From JAXGMQ01 sp964613055 (lineage in GTDB: Bacteria > Caldisericota > Caldisericia > JAAYUI01), in the NCBI GenBank assembly GCA_964613055.1, contig CAZTGD010000011.1, positions 1-56,426 on the forward strand: a stretch of DNA of 56,426 nucleotides, given 5' to 3'. The translations under genes and the position numbers were made by a program. Numbering within the stretch: position 1 is the first letter of the stretch; each line of letters opens with the position of its first letter. Shown here piece after piece: positions 42,075 through 51,392 of this stretch. Under the pieces are notes generated by a model, which worked only from the letters and a program-made list of their open reading frames with translations, was not told the DNA's origin and ran no database searches.

Positions 42075-42171
42075 ACTGGGTGGAGGTATGCCCTTAATTC
42101 GCACGCTGTGGTGATTCCTTCGGTGAGAAGAGCATAGACCATGGCGGAGGTAGAAACCGAGAGGAGAATGT
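42075..42171 (+). ncRNA. Candidate structured rpsB (S2) leader
   Basis: Within the leader, GGTATGC (42085-42091) can pair with GCAT (42132-42135) and ACC (42138-42140) around a 2-base bulge. This encloses about 40 bases with smaller hairpins, including a TTCG loop. The stem closes just before the AGAGGAG ribosome site, as expected for S2 autoregulation. rpsB leaders are known in several phyla. A 14-codon frame starting at 42141 overlaps the rpsB start but may be fortuitous. Confidence 0.45.
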
Positions 42172-43035
42172 ATGAGCGTAGTTAACATGAAGCAACTACT
42201 AGAGGCAGGTGTCCATTTTGGTCACCAGACCAAGAGATGGAATCCAAAGATGCAGGAATTCATCTTCACCGCAAGGAATGGAATCCACATCGTTGATCTG
42301 AGGATCACTGCTGAAAAAGCCGAAAATGCGTATAACACGGTTAAAGAGATCGCGAATAACGGTGGAAATGTTATATTCGTAGGCACTAAGAAGCAAGCTC
42401 AGGACATTATCGAAGAGGAAGCGAAAAGATGTGGAGCTTACTACGTAAACCAGCGATGGTTCGGTGGTACACTGACAAATTTCATTACAATTCATAAAAG
42501 AATTCTTTTCCTAAGGGAGCTTCTTGAGAAAGAGGCAACCGGCGAACTTGACAGGTTGTCTGTTAAGGAAAGAGCGAAGATAAAAAAGACGAAGGAAAAA
42601 CTTCAAAAATTTATAGGTGGTCTAAAGAATATGGACACCGTCCCCGAAGCTATCTTTGTTACAGACACAATCAAAGACCATGCCGCGGTGCTTGAAGCGA
42701 GAAAACTCGGCGTAACAGTGATAGGTATTGTTGATACAAACTGCAATCCCGATGAAATTGACATCCCCATACCCGGTAATGATGACGCTATTCGCTCTAT
42801 AAAGTTCTTTACGCAACTAATTGCAAACGCATTGATCGAAGGTAGAGAGGGTGTTGATTCGGAAAAGGAAGAAGAGCCTACTGAGGTTTCTGAGGAGAAT
42901 GAGCCAGAATCAGAATCATCGGTAAACAACGAATATTCCGAAGAGAATGAAGAAAAGGTTGTTGAATCAAATGAAACTAAATCAACCGATGACGATGATG
43001 AGAAGAAAGAAGACACTGAAAAGGAGACCGAATAA
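42172..43035 (+). CDS. rpsB: 30S ribosomal protein S2 with acidic C-terminal extension
   Basis: 287 residues. The S2 core is clear: 'MKQLLEAGVHFGHQTKRWNP', 'FVGTKKQAQ' and 'NQRWFGGTLTNF'. 'IGIVDTNCNPDEIDIPIPGND' (core DTNCNPDEID) is near residue 190. From about residue 228 the protein continues in a 60-residue Glu/Ser/Asp-rich tail that is not part of the fold and probably disordered. AGAGGAG lies 5 bases before the ATG. First gene of the translation/envelope operon; the stop overlaps the tsf ATG by one base. Confidence 0.98.
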   Translation: MSVVNMKQLLEAGVHFGHQTKRWNPKMQEFIFTARNGIHIVDLRITAEKAENAYNTVKEIANNGGNVIFVGTKKQAQDIIEEEAKRCGAYYVNQRWFGGTLTNFITIHKRILFLRELLEKEATGELDRLSVKERAKIKKTKEKLQKFIGGLKNMDTVPEAIFVTDTIKDHAAVLEARKLGVTVIGIVDTNCNPDEIDIPIPGNDDAIRSIKFFTQLIANALIEGREGVDSEKEEEPTEVSEENEPESESSVNNEYSEENEEKVVESNETKSTDDDDEKKEDTEKETE

Positions 43036-43889
43036 TGGGAATGCTCGATGACATAAAAACACTTAGGGAGCGAACTCAAGCTCCTATGATGGACTGTAAA
43101 AAAGCTCTTGGCGAGGCTGGTGGCAACGTTGAGAAAGCAATCGATATACTTCGTGAAAAGGGTATAGCCAAAGCATCAAAGAAGGCTGGCAGAGAGACAA
43201 CCGAAGGCAGGATTGGCGTCGCTCTATCAGACGACAAAAAAAAGGCTGTCATGGTCAAACTCGCCTGCGAAACCGATTTCGTTGCCAAGAATAAGGATTT
43301 CATCGTCATATCTGAGGATCTTTCAAAACTTGCTCTGGAGAAAAATTTCACTACTAAGGAAGAGTTGATGGGTGGAAGCTTGAATGGCAACAGCGTAGAA
43401 GAGCACTTGAAGGCTTCGGTCGGCAAGATCGGTGAGAACATACAGATAGCCGATGTTGAGACCTTTGAAAGTGAGAAAGGCCTTGTTGACGTATACAAGC
43501 ACATGGGCAGTAAGCTTGTGGTCCTGGTTGAAGTCGCTTCAGATGGCAATAATACTGACAAACTCGCAGAACTGGCTCATGAGCTAGCCATGCAGATAGC
43601 CGTTGACAATCCAGATTATGTAAAATCGAGTGAGATTCCAGAGGATGTAGTTGACAAAGAGAGAAAGATCATCGCTGAATCAGATGAACTCTCAGGTAAA
43701 CCCGATAATATCAAGGACAGAATTATTGACGGTAAAATCAAGTCTTTCTTCAAGACCTGTTGCCTGCTTGACCTGCCATACATGCGTGAATCAAAGATGC
43801 TCGTATCAGAACTTGTAGACAAAACAAGCAAAGAGATTGGAAGCCCGGTTGATGTGGTCAAATTCAAACGGGTTGAGATAGGCAAATAG
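43035..43889 (+). CDS. tsf: Elongation factor Ts
   Basis: 284 residues. An N-terminal UBA-like domain ('KTLRERTQAPMMDCKKALGEA') is followed by the EF-Tu-contacting motif 'TDFVAKN' (near residue 80). A two-part core with 'ELAMQIAVDNPDYV' follows. It exchanges GDP for GTP on EF-Tu. Its start overlaps the rpsB stop; pyrH begins 2 bases after its stop. Confidence 0.98.
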   Translation: MGMLDDIKTLRERTQAPMMDCKKALGEAGGNVEKAIDILREKGIAKASKKAGRETTEGRIGVALSDDKKKAVMVKLACETDFVAKNKDFIVISEDLSKLALEKNFTTKEELMGGSLNGNSVEEHLKASVGKIGENIQIADVETFESEKGLVDVYKHMGSKLVVLVEVASDGNNTDKLAELAHELAMQIAVDNPDYVKSSEIPEDVVDKERKIIAESDELSGKPDNIKDRIIDGKIKSFFKTCCLLDLPYMRESKMLVSELVDKTSKEIGSPVDVVKFKRVEIGK

Positions 43890-43891
43890 TC

Positions 43892-44629
43892 ATGGAAGAA
43901 GCGGGTGAGAGGGAGAGAAGAGAATTCAAACGGATCCTTCTCAAACTTTCTGGTGAATCACTTCTTGGCAAAAGGGAGTTTGGTATCGATGTCCAATTCA
44001 TCACCAAGATAGCCAGAGTTCTCACTCGACTTAAGGAAAGCGGTACTCAAGTATGCGTTGTCGTGGGAGGTGGTAACATCTGGCGTGGCTCAACCGGTGT
44101 GTCACTTGGCATGGACCAGGTAACGGCTGATTACATGGGGATGTTGGCAACCGTGATGAACGGTCTCGCACTGCAAACCGCCTTAGAGGCAGAGGGTGTT
44201 CAGACCAGACTGCAAACAGCTATTGCGATGCATGAGGTAGCAGAACCATACATCCAGAGAAAAGCCATCCGTCATCTAGAAAAGGGAAGGATTGTAATAT
44301 TCTCGGCCGGCACTGGTAATCCCTATTTTACTACCGACACAGCCGCCGCACTCAGAGCCGCTGAAGTGAGTGCGGATTGCCTGTTGAAAGCCACTAAAAC
44401 CGATGGTGTTTACACAGATGATCCTTCCAAGAATATCGACACAAAGTTGTTGAAAAAACTAACTCACACCGACGTTCTTTCCAACAACCTCAAGGTCATA
44501 GATGGTGCGGCGGTATCGATATGCAGAGATAACAATATCCCGATAATAGTCTTTGGAATCGATGATCCCGATAATATCTACAGGGTTTCCAAGGGGGAGG
44601 ATATAGGTTCACTCATCAAAGGAGGATAG
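43892..44629 (+). CDS. pyrH: UMP kinase
   Basis: 245 residues. Amino-acid-kinase fold: 'LLKLSGESLLG', 'VVVGGGNIWRG', 'GTGNPYFTTDTAAALRA' and 'KATKTDGVYTDDP'. It phosphorylates UMP to UDP in pyrimidine synthesis. The N-terminus carries an extra dozen charged residues (EEAGERERREFKR) before the first strand. No strong ribosome site is needed given the 2-base gap from tsf. Confidence 0.98.
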   Translation: MEEAGERERREFKRILLKLSGESLLGKREFGIDVQFITKIARVLTRLKESGTQVCVVVGGGNIWRGSTGVSLGMDQVTADYMGMLATVMNGLALQTALEAEGVQTRLQTAIAMHEVAEPYIQRKAIRHLEKGRIVIFSAGTGNPYFTTDTAAALRAAEVSADCLLKATKTDGVYTDDPSKNIDTKLLKKLTHTDVLSNNLKVIDGAAVSICRDNNIPIIVFGIDDPDNIYRVSKGEDIGSLIKGG

Positions 44630-44630
44630 C

Positions 44631-45182
44631 ATGGATAAGCAAAACGTTAAGTCAAGAATGGACAAATCGATTGCCTCATTGCAGGATCAATTGCTGGGCC
44701 TCAGGGCTGGTAGAGTGACTCCCGCTCTTGTAAACAAGGTTGCTATTGAGGTATATGGATCGAAGATGCCTCTGAACCAACTGGCCAACATCGGTGTTAC
44801 TCCTGACGGGAGAACCATAGTTGTTGATACATGGGACAAGTCCATTACGGGTGATGTGGTTAAGTCTCTTCAAGCAGCTAATCTTGGTGCTAATCCAGTC
44901 TCAGACGGTGGTCTGATAAGGTTACTATTTCCTCCACTATCAGAAGAGCGTAGGAACGACCTTGTCAAACTCATAGAGAAGTATGGAGAGGAAGCTAAAA
45001 TCTCTATCCGCAATATCCGAAGAGATGAAATCGCCTCAGAAAAGAAGGCTGAGAAGGATGGCGATATATCCGAGGACGAATTGAGGAAGAACCAGGGTAT
45101 AATTCAAGACATTACTGATGAGTTCGTTTCTAAAATAGATGGTATAGTAAAAGCAAAGCGCAAGGATATACTGGATTCTTGA
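44631..45182 (+). CDS. frr: Ribosome recycling factor
   Basis: 183 residues, the standard length. 'LRAGRVTPALVNKVAIEVYG', 'PLNQLANIGVTPDGRTI' and 'IRNIRRDEI' are hallmark segments. It splits post-termination ribosomes with EF-G. GGAGG lies upstream at the end of pyrH. Its stop overlaps the TTG start of uppS. Confidence 0.98.
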   Translation: MDKQNVKSRMDKSIASLQDQLLGLRAGRVTPALVNKVAIEVYGSKMPLNQLANIGVTPDGRTIVVDTWDKSITGDVVKSLQAANLGANPVSDGGLIRLLFPPLSEERRNDLVKLIEKYGEEAKISIRNIRRDEIASEKKAEKDGDISEDELRKNQGIIQDITDEFVSKIDGIVKAKRKDILDS

Positions 45183-45880
45183 CCGACGCTGGCCACATTC
45201 CAAAACACATAGCCATTATAATGGATGGCAACGGCAGATGGGCAGAGAGTCGTAATATGAAGCGTGTTGACGGTCATCTTCAAGGTGTCTCCAGTGTTCG
45301 AAGAACAGTCGAGCAATGCGCTGAGTTGGGGCTGAAGGTGCTGACCCTGTTCGCATTCTCAACCGAGAACTGGAGGAGACCCCCTGCTGAAGTACAGTTC
45401 CTCATGGACACTTTCCTGAAGACACTATTCTCTGAACGCTCTCGTATTATGAATAACAACATACGTTTCAAACTCATTGGTAACAGAGACAAGCTCAACG
45501 AAAGGCTAGTTCACACAGTTGAAAAACTCGAATTCGACTCCAGCACCAACAACGGTATGTGGCTCATCCTTGCCATAAATTATGGCGGCAGGAACGAGAT
45601 AGTAACAGCTGTAAAAAGGATAATCTCAAAAGGGATTACACCAGATGATATTAACGAGGAGGACATCTCAAATCACCTATACACAACCGGATTACCAGAC
45701 CCCGACCTCATCATTAGAACATCTGGCGAGTATCGATTGAGCAACTTTATGATATGGCAATCTGCATATTCCGAACTCGTGTTTGTAAAGAAATACTGGC
45801 CTGATTTTACAGAAGAAGACCTTATGTACGCAATCGATGAGTATTCAGAAAGGTCAAGACGGTTTGGGAGGATCAAGTGA
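45179..45880 (+). CDS. uppS: Undecaprenyl diphosphate synthase (cis-prenyltransferase)
   Basis: 233 residues, TTG start inside the frr stop region. Family motifs: 'AIIMDGNGRWA' with the catalytic Asp, 'LTLFAFSTENWRRP', and 'DLIIRTSGEYRLSNFMIWQSAYSEL' (core RTSGE...SNF). It elongates farnesyl diphosphate with IPP into the lipid carrier for peptidoglycan. The IPP comes from the MEP pathway, two enzymes of which (dxr, ispG) are encoded downstream. Confidence 0.97.
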   Translation: MTDAGHIPKHIAIIMDGNGRWAESRNMKRVDGHLQGVSSVRRTVEQCAELGLKVLTLFAFSTENWRRPPAEVQFLMDTFLKTLFSERSRIMNNNIRFKLIGNRDKLNERLVHTVEKLEFDSSTNNGMWLILAINYGGRNEIVTAVKRIISKGITPDDINEEDISNHLYTTGLPDPDLIIRTSGEYRLSNFMIWQSAYSELVFVKKYWPDFTEEDLMYAIDEYSERSRRFGRIK

Positions 45881-46752
45881 ACATAAAACGAATAGTGTCT
45901 GCGGTAATCCTCATCCCGATAGTATTACTCGTGACATATTTCGGTTCAGGTAATAACTATCCCTGGTTGTTCGTAGCATTCATAATCATTATCTCAACTA
46001 TTGCGATCATGGAGGGAGCCAGAATTGCGAGGAAAGCAGGCATTAAAACTCAACTGGTTCTGCTTATACTTGCCAACATAGCAGTTCAGATACTCATGTT
46101 TTACCCAGCTCATAGGTTGAAGCTATCACTGGTAATATTCCTGTTTCTCATCCTTGTCTTTATTGCCGAGATGGCCAGAGGAAAACCCAAAGGTGCTATC
46201 TCTCGAATAGGGGCAAACATCCTCATTCTTATTATGGGTTGTACGTTTTCAATCTTTACATTGCTTGAAAACGTGACATACGACTCAACCACGTTTATTG
46301 GCCACAGACTGCTGATGACGCTGTTTGCTGGCGTTTGGGCATTTGATATATTCTCATACTATGGTGGCAAATTCGCGGGAAAACATAAACTCACCCGACA
46401 CATTTCACCAAACAAAACATGGGAGGGATTCATAATAGGTGCAATCATTGGATGGGTAATCTTTGTTATCGCAGGGGAGTTTCTCATCATCAACTCACTT
46501 GACACATACACGCTAACAAGCATAGGATTCAGCCATCTACATTTGATAATTGCAGGTGGGGTCATAATATTGGCATCATTACTGGGTGATCTTTCAGAAT
46601 CATTGCTGAAGAGATCAGCCAACTTGAAGGACTCATCCAAACTCATCATGGGTCACGGGGGTATTCTAGACAGAATGGATTCCCTACTGTTTGCAACACC
46701 CTCATTTTTATTCTATCTTCTCCTATTCCTTGATAGTATCATCATCGCATGA
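45877..46752 (+). CDS. cdsA: Phosphatidate cytidylyltransferase
   Basis: 291 residues, about eight transmembrane helices, GTG start overlapping uppS by 4 bases. The CDP-DAG synthase signature is present at the C-terminus: 'LGDLSESLLKRSANLKDSSK' followed by 'GHGGILDRMDSLLF'. 'HISPNKTWEGFIIG' is also conserved. It makes CDP-diacylglycerol for phospholipid synthesis in the membrane. Confidence 0.97.
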   Translation: MNIKRIVSAVILIPIVLLVTYFGSGNNYPWLFVAFIIIISTIAIMEGARIARKAGIKTQLVLLILANIAVQILMFYPAHRLKLSLVIFLFLILVFIAEMARGKPKGAISRIGANILILIMGCTFSIFTLLENVTYDSTTFIGHRLLMTLFAGVWAFDIFSYYGGKFAGKHKLTRHISPNKTWEGFIIGAIIGWVIFVIAGEFLIINSLDTYTLTSIGFSHLHLIIAGGVIILASLLGDLSESLLKRSANLKDSSKLIMGHGGILDRMDSLLFATPSFLFYLLLFLDSIIIA

Positions 46753-47900
46753 AACGCATTGCAATAATTGGTTCAACGGGCTCTATCGGAATCCAGGCGC
46801 TGTCTGTAATCAGGAAGAACTTTTCTGATTTCCGGGTTGTAGCACTTGCCGCTGGCAGTAACTTCATGTGTATCAGCGAACAGGCTCAGGAGTTTGGAGT
46901 AAAGACAGTCTGCCTGCATGACTATGAATCAGCCAACAAACTTAAGATAAAATCGTCTGGGCTATCAGTTCTCAGTGGAGACGACGGACTGGCTGAGATT
47001 TCAGCTATGGATATAGACCTGCTGATTGTCTCAGGGAATGGCATTGCAACGGTTACACCAGTTTACATTGCACTCTCGCGGGGTGTAAAGGTTGCTCTTG
47101 CCACTAAGGAAGCGATTGTGTGTGGTACTCATATCATGCCCGAAGGATCGATTGATGATTTGGTTGTGCCGATCGATTCGGAGCCTTCAGCCATCTATCA
47201 AACCCTGCTTGGTGAGGATAAATTAAGAATCAGAGAGATTCTACTGACAGCATCTGGTGGACCCTTCTTCTCAAAAGGTGCCTCGTGGTCACAATTGGCA
47301 AGAGTCACTCCAACCGAAGCACTCAACCACCCTCGATGGAATATGGGTAAGAAGGTCAGCATAGATTCAGCAACCCTTGTAAACAAGGGTATGGAGCTTA
47401 TTGAGATATCAAGACTTTTTAACATTGACCCTGATCGAATCCGAGTGATGCTTCATCCTCAATCAATCATCCATTCTGGCTTGGTGTTCATAGATGGTTC
47501 AACCAAGTTCCAAGCCAGCCCCCCAAACATGAAGTATCCGATATCATACGCACTGTATCACCCAACCAGAAGCATGAATGAACTGCCAGGTATCCATTTC
47601 CCAATGGAACTAACAATGAGTGACCTATCAGAGTCAGTCAGTCGACCGATTGATTTGGCGAGGAAGGCGATAAAACTGGGTCCAGCAGGGCAAATAGCTT
47701 ATGCCAGTGCGGACGAATGGGCGGTCAAGGCTTTCCTTTCAGGGGAGTTGCCATTCCACCTCATCCCAGAGGTGATAGCAAAAAACCTCAACCTGGTTAA
47801 GGACACAGCGGACGTGTCCTCTGTAATGAATACAACCAAATACTACAAGCAGATGTACGACTCTGCAGGTGATATTGGAAGGAGACTATGGCGGTACTAA
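46749..47900 (+). CDS. dxr: 1-deoxy-D-xylulose 5-phosphate reductoisomerase
   Basis: 383 residues. The NADPH-binding N-terminus is 'IAIIGSTGSIGIQAL'. 'ALATKEAIVCG' and the metal/substrate segment 'PIDSEPSAIYQTL' follow, then 'TASGGPFF', 'SIDSATLVNKGMELIE' and 'HPQSIIHSGLVF'. It catalyses the second step of the MEP isoprenoid pathway. It overlaps both cdsA and the protease gene. Confidence 0.98.
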   Translation: MKRIAIIGSTGSIGIQALSVIRKNFSDFRVVALAAGSNFMCISEQAQEFGVKTVCLHDYESANKLKIKSSGLSVLSGDDGLAEISAMDIDLLIVSGNGIATVTPVYIALSRGVKVALATKEAIVCGTHIMPEGSIDDLVVPIDSEPSAIYQTLLGEDKLRIREILLTASGGPFFSKGASWSQLARVTPTEALNHPRWNMGKKVSIDSATLVNKGMELIEISRLFNIDPDRIRVMLHPQSIIHSGLVFIDGSTKFQASPPNMKYPISYALYHPTRSMNELPGIHFPMELTMSDLSESVSRPIDLARKAIKLGPAGQIAYASADEWAVKAFLSGELPFHLIPEVIAKNLNLVKDTADVSSVMNTTKYYKQMYDSAGDIGRRLWRY

Positions 47901-49201
47901 GCACTATTCTGAATATAATTTACTTCATTGTTGTTCTTGGGGTTCTTGTTTTTGTTCACGAACTCGGTCACTTCATGGCGGCGCGTTCTATTGGTCTGCC
48001 CGTTATTACATTCTCAATTGGCATGGGTCCAGCACTGAAGAAATGGAAATGGAAACGATTTGGCGACACCGAGTTCAGGATCTCGGCTGTGCCATTTGGC
48101 GGTTACTGCATGGTCTCCGGCGAAGAGGAGGAAACCGAAGAGGATAACACCTATTACAGTAAGACACCGTGGCAGAGGATATGGTACTGCTCAGCTGGCG
48201 TACTGATGAACTTCGCTCTAGCGATTGTGGTTTTTATTTTTTCATTCGCTGTCTTTGGTAATGAAATGGGTATCAATGAGACAAACCAGATGGGTATCTC
48301 AATACCCGGTTTCCCTGCAGACAAAGCGGGGGTAAAAACTTTTGACCGAATTCTTTCCATAGATGGTGAGTACATACTAAGCTATAACCAGATGGCGAAT
48401 ATAGTAAATGCACACCCCGACGAAGAGCTGAATTTCCTTGTGGCAACTCCAATTGAAAAATCTATCGAAATTGATCTTGCATCTTCAGACATGGTTTCAA
48501 TCAACGGAAGTGAAAGCCAACTAATAAGAGATATTGATTTCAGCGATGTATCTCTTGGTTGTACAATGCGATATGGTGATACACTCGTTGCTCTGGAGGA
48601 CCTGACAGCTGTAAATGATACTACACCACCACTTGATGATGAAGATGCTACCGACTGGAACTCAGTTCAATGCATGGTTGAAAGTGGTGGTGTACTAGAA
48701 TTCGATCATGTACTTGAACCCAGAGAGATAACAATCACTCCCGTTCAAGATGAAAACAGTGAAACAGAAAAAGGTTTAATTGGGATCAGTCCGTTATCAA
48801 TCTGGACTCCAGTAAATTTTCTTGAATCAATTAAGCTTGGATTCCAGTCTATCTGGAATATATTCGTTGCAATATGGGCATTCCTCCTTGGACTGTTTAA
48901 GGGTAAAACAGCAGGTATAGGTGGACCTGTGGCAATATTCAGCATCTTATCAGAGTCATCAAAGTTTGGTATAGCCAAGATTCTTACATTCATGGGATAT
49001 CTTTCCGTAATGCTTGGTTTTGTCAATCTCATTCCTTTCCCGGGTCTAGACGGCGGTCATATAATGTTTAACCTGTTTGAGGGTGTGTCTGGCAAGAAGA
49101 TCAAACGCACCGTTCTGAATGCGATAAACTTTGTTGGATTCATAATACTCATGGGTCTGATGGTATTAATCATCATCCGAGACATTATGAATATATTCTG
49201 A
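47888..49201 (+). CDS. rseP: Site-2 zinc metalloprotease, RseP/RasP family
   Basis: 437 residues. Zinc site 'VHELGHFMAAR' (H-E-x-x-H) in the first membrane helix and 'LIPFPGLDGGHIMFN' (D-G-G) in the third. A PDZ region lies between (about residues 130-210, 'GFPADKAGVKTFDRILSIDG'), followed by an extra insertion with acidic residues up to about 290. It cleaves membrane-bound substrates such as anti-sigma factors. The ECF anti-sigma encoded at 38685-39401 is a possible client, which is inference. It overlaps dxr by 13 bases. Confidence 0.95.
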   Translation: MAVLSTILNIIYFIVVLGVLVFVHELGHFMAARSIGLPVITFSIGMGPALKKWKWKRFGDTEFRISAVPFGGYCMVSGEEEETEEDNTYYSKTPWQRIWYCSAGVLMNFALAIVVFIFSFAVFGNEMGINETNQMGISIPGFPADKAGVKTFDRILSIDGEYILSYNQMANIVNAHPDEELNFLVATPIEKSIEIDLASSDMVSINGSESQLIRDIDFSDVSLGCTMRYGDTLVALEDLTAVNDTTPPLDDEDATDWNSVQCMVESGGVLEFDHVLEPREITITPVQDENSETEKGLIGISPLSIWTPVNFLESIKLGFQSIWNIFVAIWAFLLGLFKGKTAGIGGPVAIFSILSESSKFGIAKILTFMGYLSVMLGFVNLIPFPGLDGGHIMFNLFEGVSGKKIKRTVLNAINFVGFIILMGLMVLIIIRDIMNIF

Positions 49202-49202
49202 T

Positions 49203-50270
49203 ATGACCAGACAAGTCCGAGTCGGTGATGTGTTCATCGGTGGAGGATCACCGGTTGTTGTTCAATCAATGACCAACACCAAAACAAAGGATGTCACTGC
49301 TACACTCGGACAGATAGAGACACTTAAGCGACTGGGATGCGAGCTGGTTCGAGTGGCTGTACCCGATCTTGACACCATACCCGCTTTGAAAGAGATCGTT
49401 AAGGAAAGCCCAATTCCCGTTGTTGCAGATGTTCATTTTGACTATAGAATTGCGCTAGCGTCGATTGAGGTGGGTTGTGCCAAGCTGAGGCTCAACCCAG
49501 GAAACATCCGCGATCGAAGCAAGATCAAAGAGATAGCCCAGGAGGCTGAAAGTGCGAATACTCCTATAAGGGTTGGCGCAAACTCAGGTTCGCTCAGCAT
49601 TGAGGGGGGCGACAACAAAGCAAAGGCGCTTGTGGATTCTGCCTTAGAACAGGCGGATCTGCTGGAAGAGTTCGGGCTATCTCAAATCGTTGTGTCGGTC
49701 AAATCGTCAGACATCAACGATACAATTGAAGCAAACAAACTGCTTTCTTCCAAAACACATCATCCCTTACATATCGGATTGACCGAAGCAGGCACCCTCG
49801 AACGGGGTCTGGTGAGGTCAACCCTGGCTTTGGTACCGCTCCTCGCAGGTGGGATTGGCGACACGATAAGGATATCACTAACCGCTGACCCTTCCCATGA
49901 GGTGCGTTCCGCCTGGTCGATACTCGAGTCGGCAGGCAGACGAAGCAACTCTCCAACCATCATCTCATGCCCCACATGTGGAAGGACTCATGGAGACTTG
50001 CTGACAATTGTCAGTGATGTTGAGAAGGCTCTTATGGGCATCACAGGTATCACCGTTGCCGTGATGGGGTGTGAAGTTAATGGACCTGGTGAGGCGAAAT
50101 CAGCCGACATTGGAATTGCACTTGGTAAAACGAAGGTACTTCTATTTGCAGATGGAGTGATAGCCAGCTCCTATAAAACCGCAACCGAGGCGATCAAAAG
50201 GCTGGTTGATATGGCAAACAGGAGAATAACAAATGGCAGAACGAGTATACATAGTAGGAGCAAGGATTAG
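49203..50270 (+). CDS. ispG: 4-hydroxy-3-methylbut-2-enyl diphosphate synthase
   Basis: 355 residues. N-terminal TIM barrel: 'VVVQSMTNTKTKDV', 'VRVAVPDLD' and 'VADVHFDYRIAL'. The C-terminal iron-sulfur domain has 'ISCPTCGRTHGDL' and 'MGCEVNGPGEAKSADIG', giving the three Cys ligands and the N-G-P-G-E glutamate. It is the penultimate MEP-pathway enzyme. The C-terminus (about the last 20 residues) overlaps the hflX start by 38 bases in another frame. Confidence 0.97.
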   Translation: MTRQVRVGDVFIGGGSPVVVQSMTNTKTKDVTATLGQIETLKRLGCELVRVAVPDLDTIPALKEIVKESPIPVVADVHFDYRIALASIEVGCAKLRLNPGNIRDRSKIKEIAQEAESANTPIRVGANSGSLSIEGGDNKAKALVDSALEQADLLEEFGLSQIVVSVKSSDINDTIEANKLLSSKTHHPLHIGLTEAGTLERGLVRSTLALVPLLAGGIGDTIRISLTADPSHEVRSAWSILESAGRRSNSPTIISCPTCGRTHGDLLTIVSDVEKALMGITGITVAVMGCEVNGPGEAKSADIGIALGKTKVLLFADGVIASSYKTATEAIKRLVDMANRRITNGRTSIHSRSKD

Positions 50271-51318
50271 CTCGGAGGATAGACAGGAATCCCTCGAATC
50301 GTTTGCAGAGCTTGAGGGATTGATATCAACGCTAGGTTCCGAGGTAGTCGGGAGAAACTTTCAGGTTATTAAGGAACCGTCTAGATCATATCTCTTCGGT
50401 AAGGGCAAGGTAGCAGAGATAAAGGAAAAGGCTTGTGAGTTAAAAGCCGATAGGGTCGTCTTCGATTACTACCTGTCTCCCCTTCAAAACAGGAATCTGG
50501 AGGAGTCTCTTAAAAAACCTGTGGTAGACAGGAAGGGCATCATCATTGAGGTATTTGCCAAACATGCCAGCACAAAGGAGGGCAAACTCCAGGTTGAGTT
50601 AGCACAGATGAAATACAAGCTTCCGAGGTTGACTGACCGCACCATGAACTATGACCAGCAAACGGGTGGAGGAGGATCAGCCTATCTTAGAGGCTCGGGT
50701 GAGAGAAGAACCGAGATACTGAAACGCAAACTCAAAACCGACATAAGGCTTAAGGTTAAAGCCCTCAAAAAGATTCAAGCACAGAGACAAACTCAGGCAA
50801 AGCTTCGTAATCGAAGACAGATTCCAATCGTCTCACTTGTCGGCTACACCAACACCGGCAAATCCACACTCCTTTCCGCACTCACTGGAGCTGACACCCT
50901 GATTGAAAACAAACTTTTTTCAACACTGGACACAACAGTCAGGAAACGGTACCTGGATGGACGAATCTTCCTCTTCACCGATACTGTAGGGTTCATAAGA
51001 AACCTTCCTGTTGAGCTTGTGGCTTCTTTCAGGTCAACACTGGAGGATGTGCTTACAGCTTCAATTATCCTCATTGTTTTTGATACCAACAACCACGACT
51101 GGAACAGACATGTTGAGGTAACGACAGGCATCCTTGATGATCTCGGAGCAACTGATATCCCTAAAGTGTATGTAGGGAACAAGACAGATATAACGGATGA
51201 TCAGCGATTGAAGGACATAAAGCAGGTTTTTCATGATGTTGTGCTCACCAGCGCAACAAAAAAACTAGGTATCGATGAATTACTTGAAAGGATAAGCAGT
51301 ATTGCATCGGATACTTAG
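50233..51318 (+). CDS. hflX: GTPase HflX
   Basis: 361 residues. The N-terminal glycine-rich linker typical of HflX is 'QQTGGGGSAYLRGSGERRTE'. G1 is 'LVGYTNTGKSTLL', G3 is 'DTVGFIRNLP' and G4 is 'GNKTDI'. HflX binds the 50S subunit and rescues or splits stalled ribosomes under stress. It starts 38 bases inside ispG with an internal ribosome site (AGGAGAATAACA before the ATG). Last gene of the operon. Confidence 0.96.
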   Translation: MAERVYIVGARISSEDRQESLESFAELEGLISTLGSEVVGRNFQVIKEPSRSYLFGKGKVAEIKEKACELKADRVVFDYYLSPLQNRNLEESLKKPVVDRKGIIIEVFAKHASTKEGKLQVELAQMKYKLPRLTDRTMNYDQQTGGGGSAYLRGSGERRTEILKRKLKTDIRLKVKALKKIQAQRQTQAKLRNRRQIPIVSLVGYTNTGKSTLLSALTGADTLIENKLFSTLDTTVRKRYLDGRIFLFTDTVGFIRNLPVELVASFRSTLEDVLTASIILIVFDTNNHDWNRHVEVTTGILDDLGATDIPKVYVGNKTDITDDQRLKDIKQVFHDVVLTSATKKLGIDELLERISSIASDT

Positions 51319-51339
51319 CATGGATATCATCTGGATAAG

Positions 51340-51375
51340 TTGAATTATCGATTAAGCCTAATTAGATTGGGCTTA
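51340..51375 (+). promoter_or_regulatory. Promoter with overlapping inverted repeat
   Basis: TTGAAT (51340-51345), 17-base spacer, TAGATT (51363-51368). An inverted repeat TAAGCCTAAT-TAG-ATTGGGCTTA (51353-51375, one G-T pair) covers the -10 region. It could be an operator or the hflX operon terminator. GAGGTGA lies before the protease ATG. Confidence 0.45.
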
Positions 51376-51392
51376 GATGAGGTGAAACTAAC

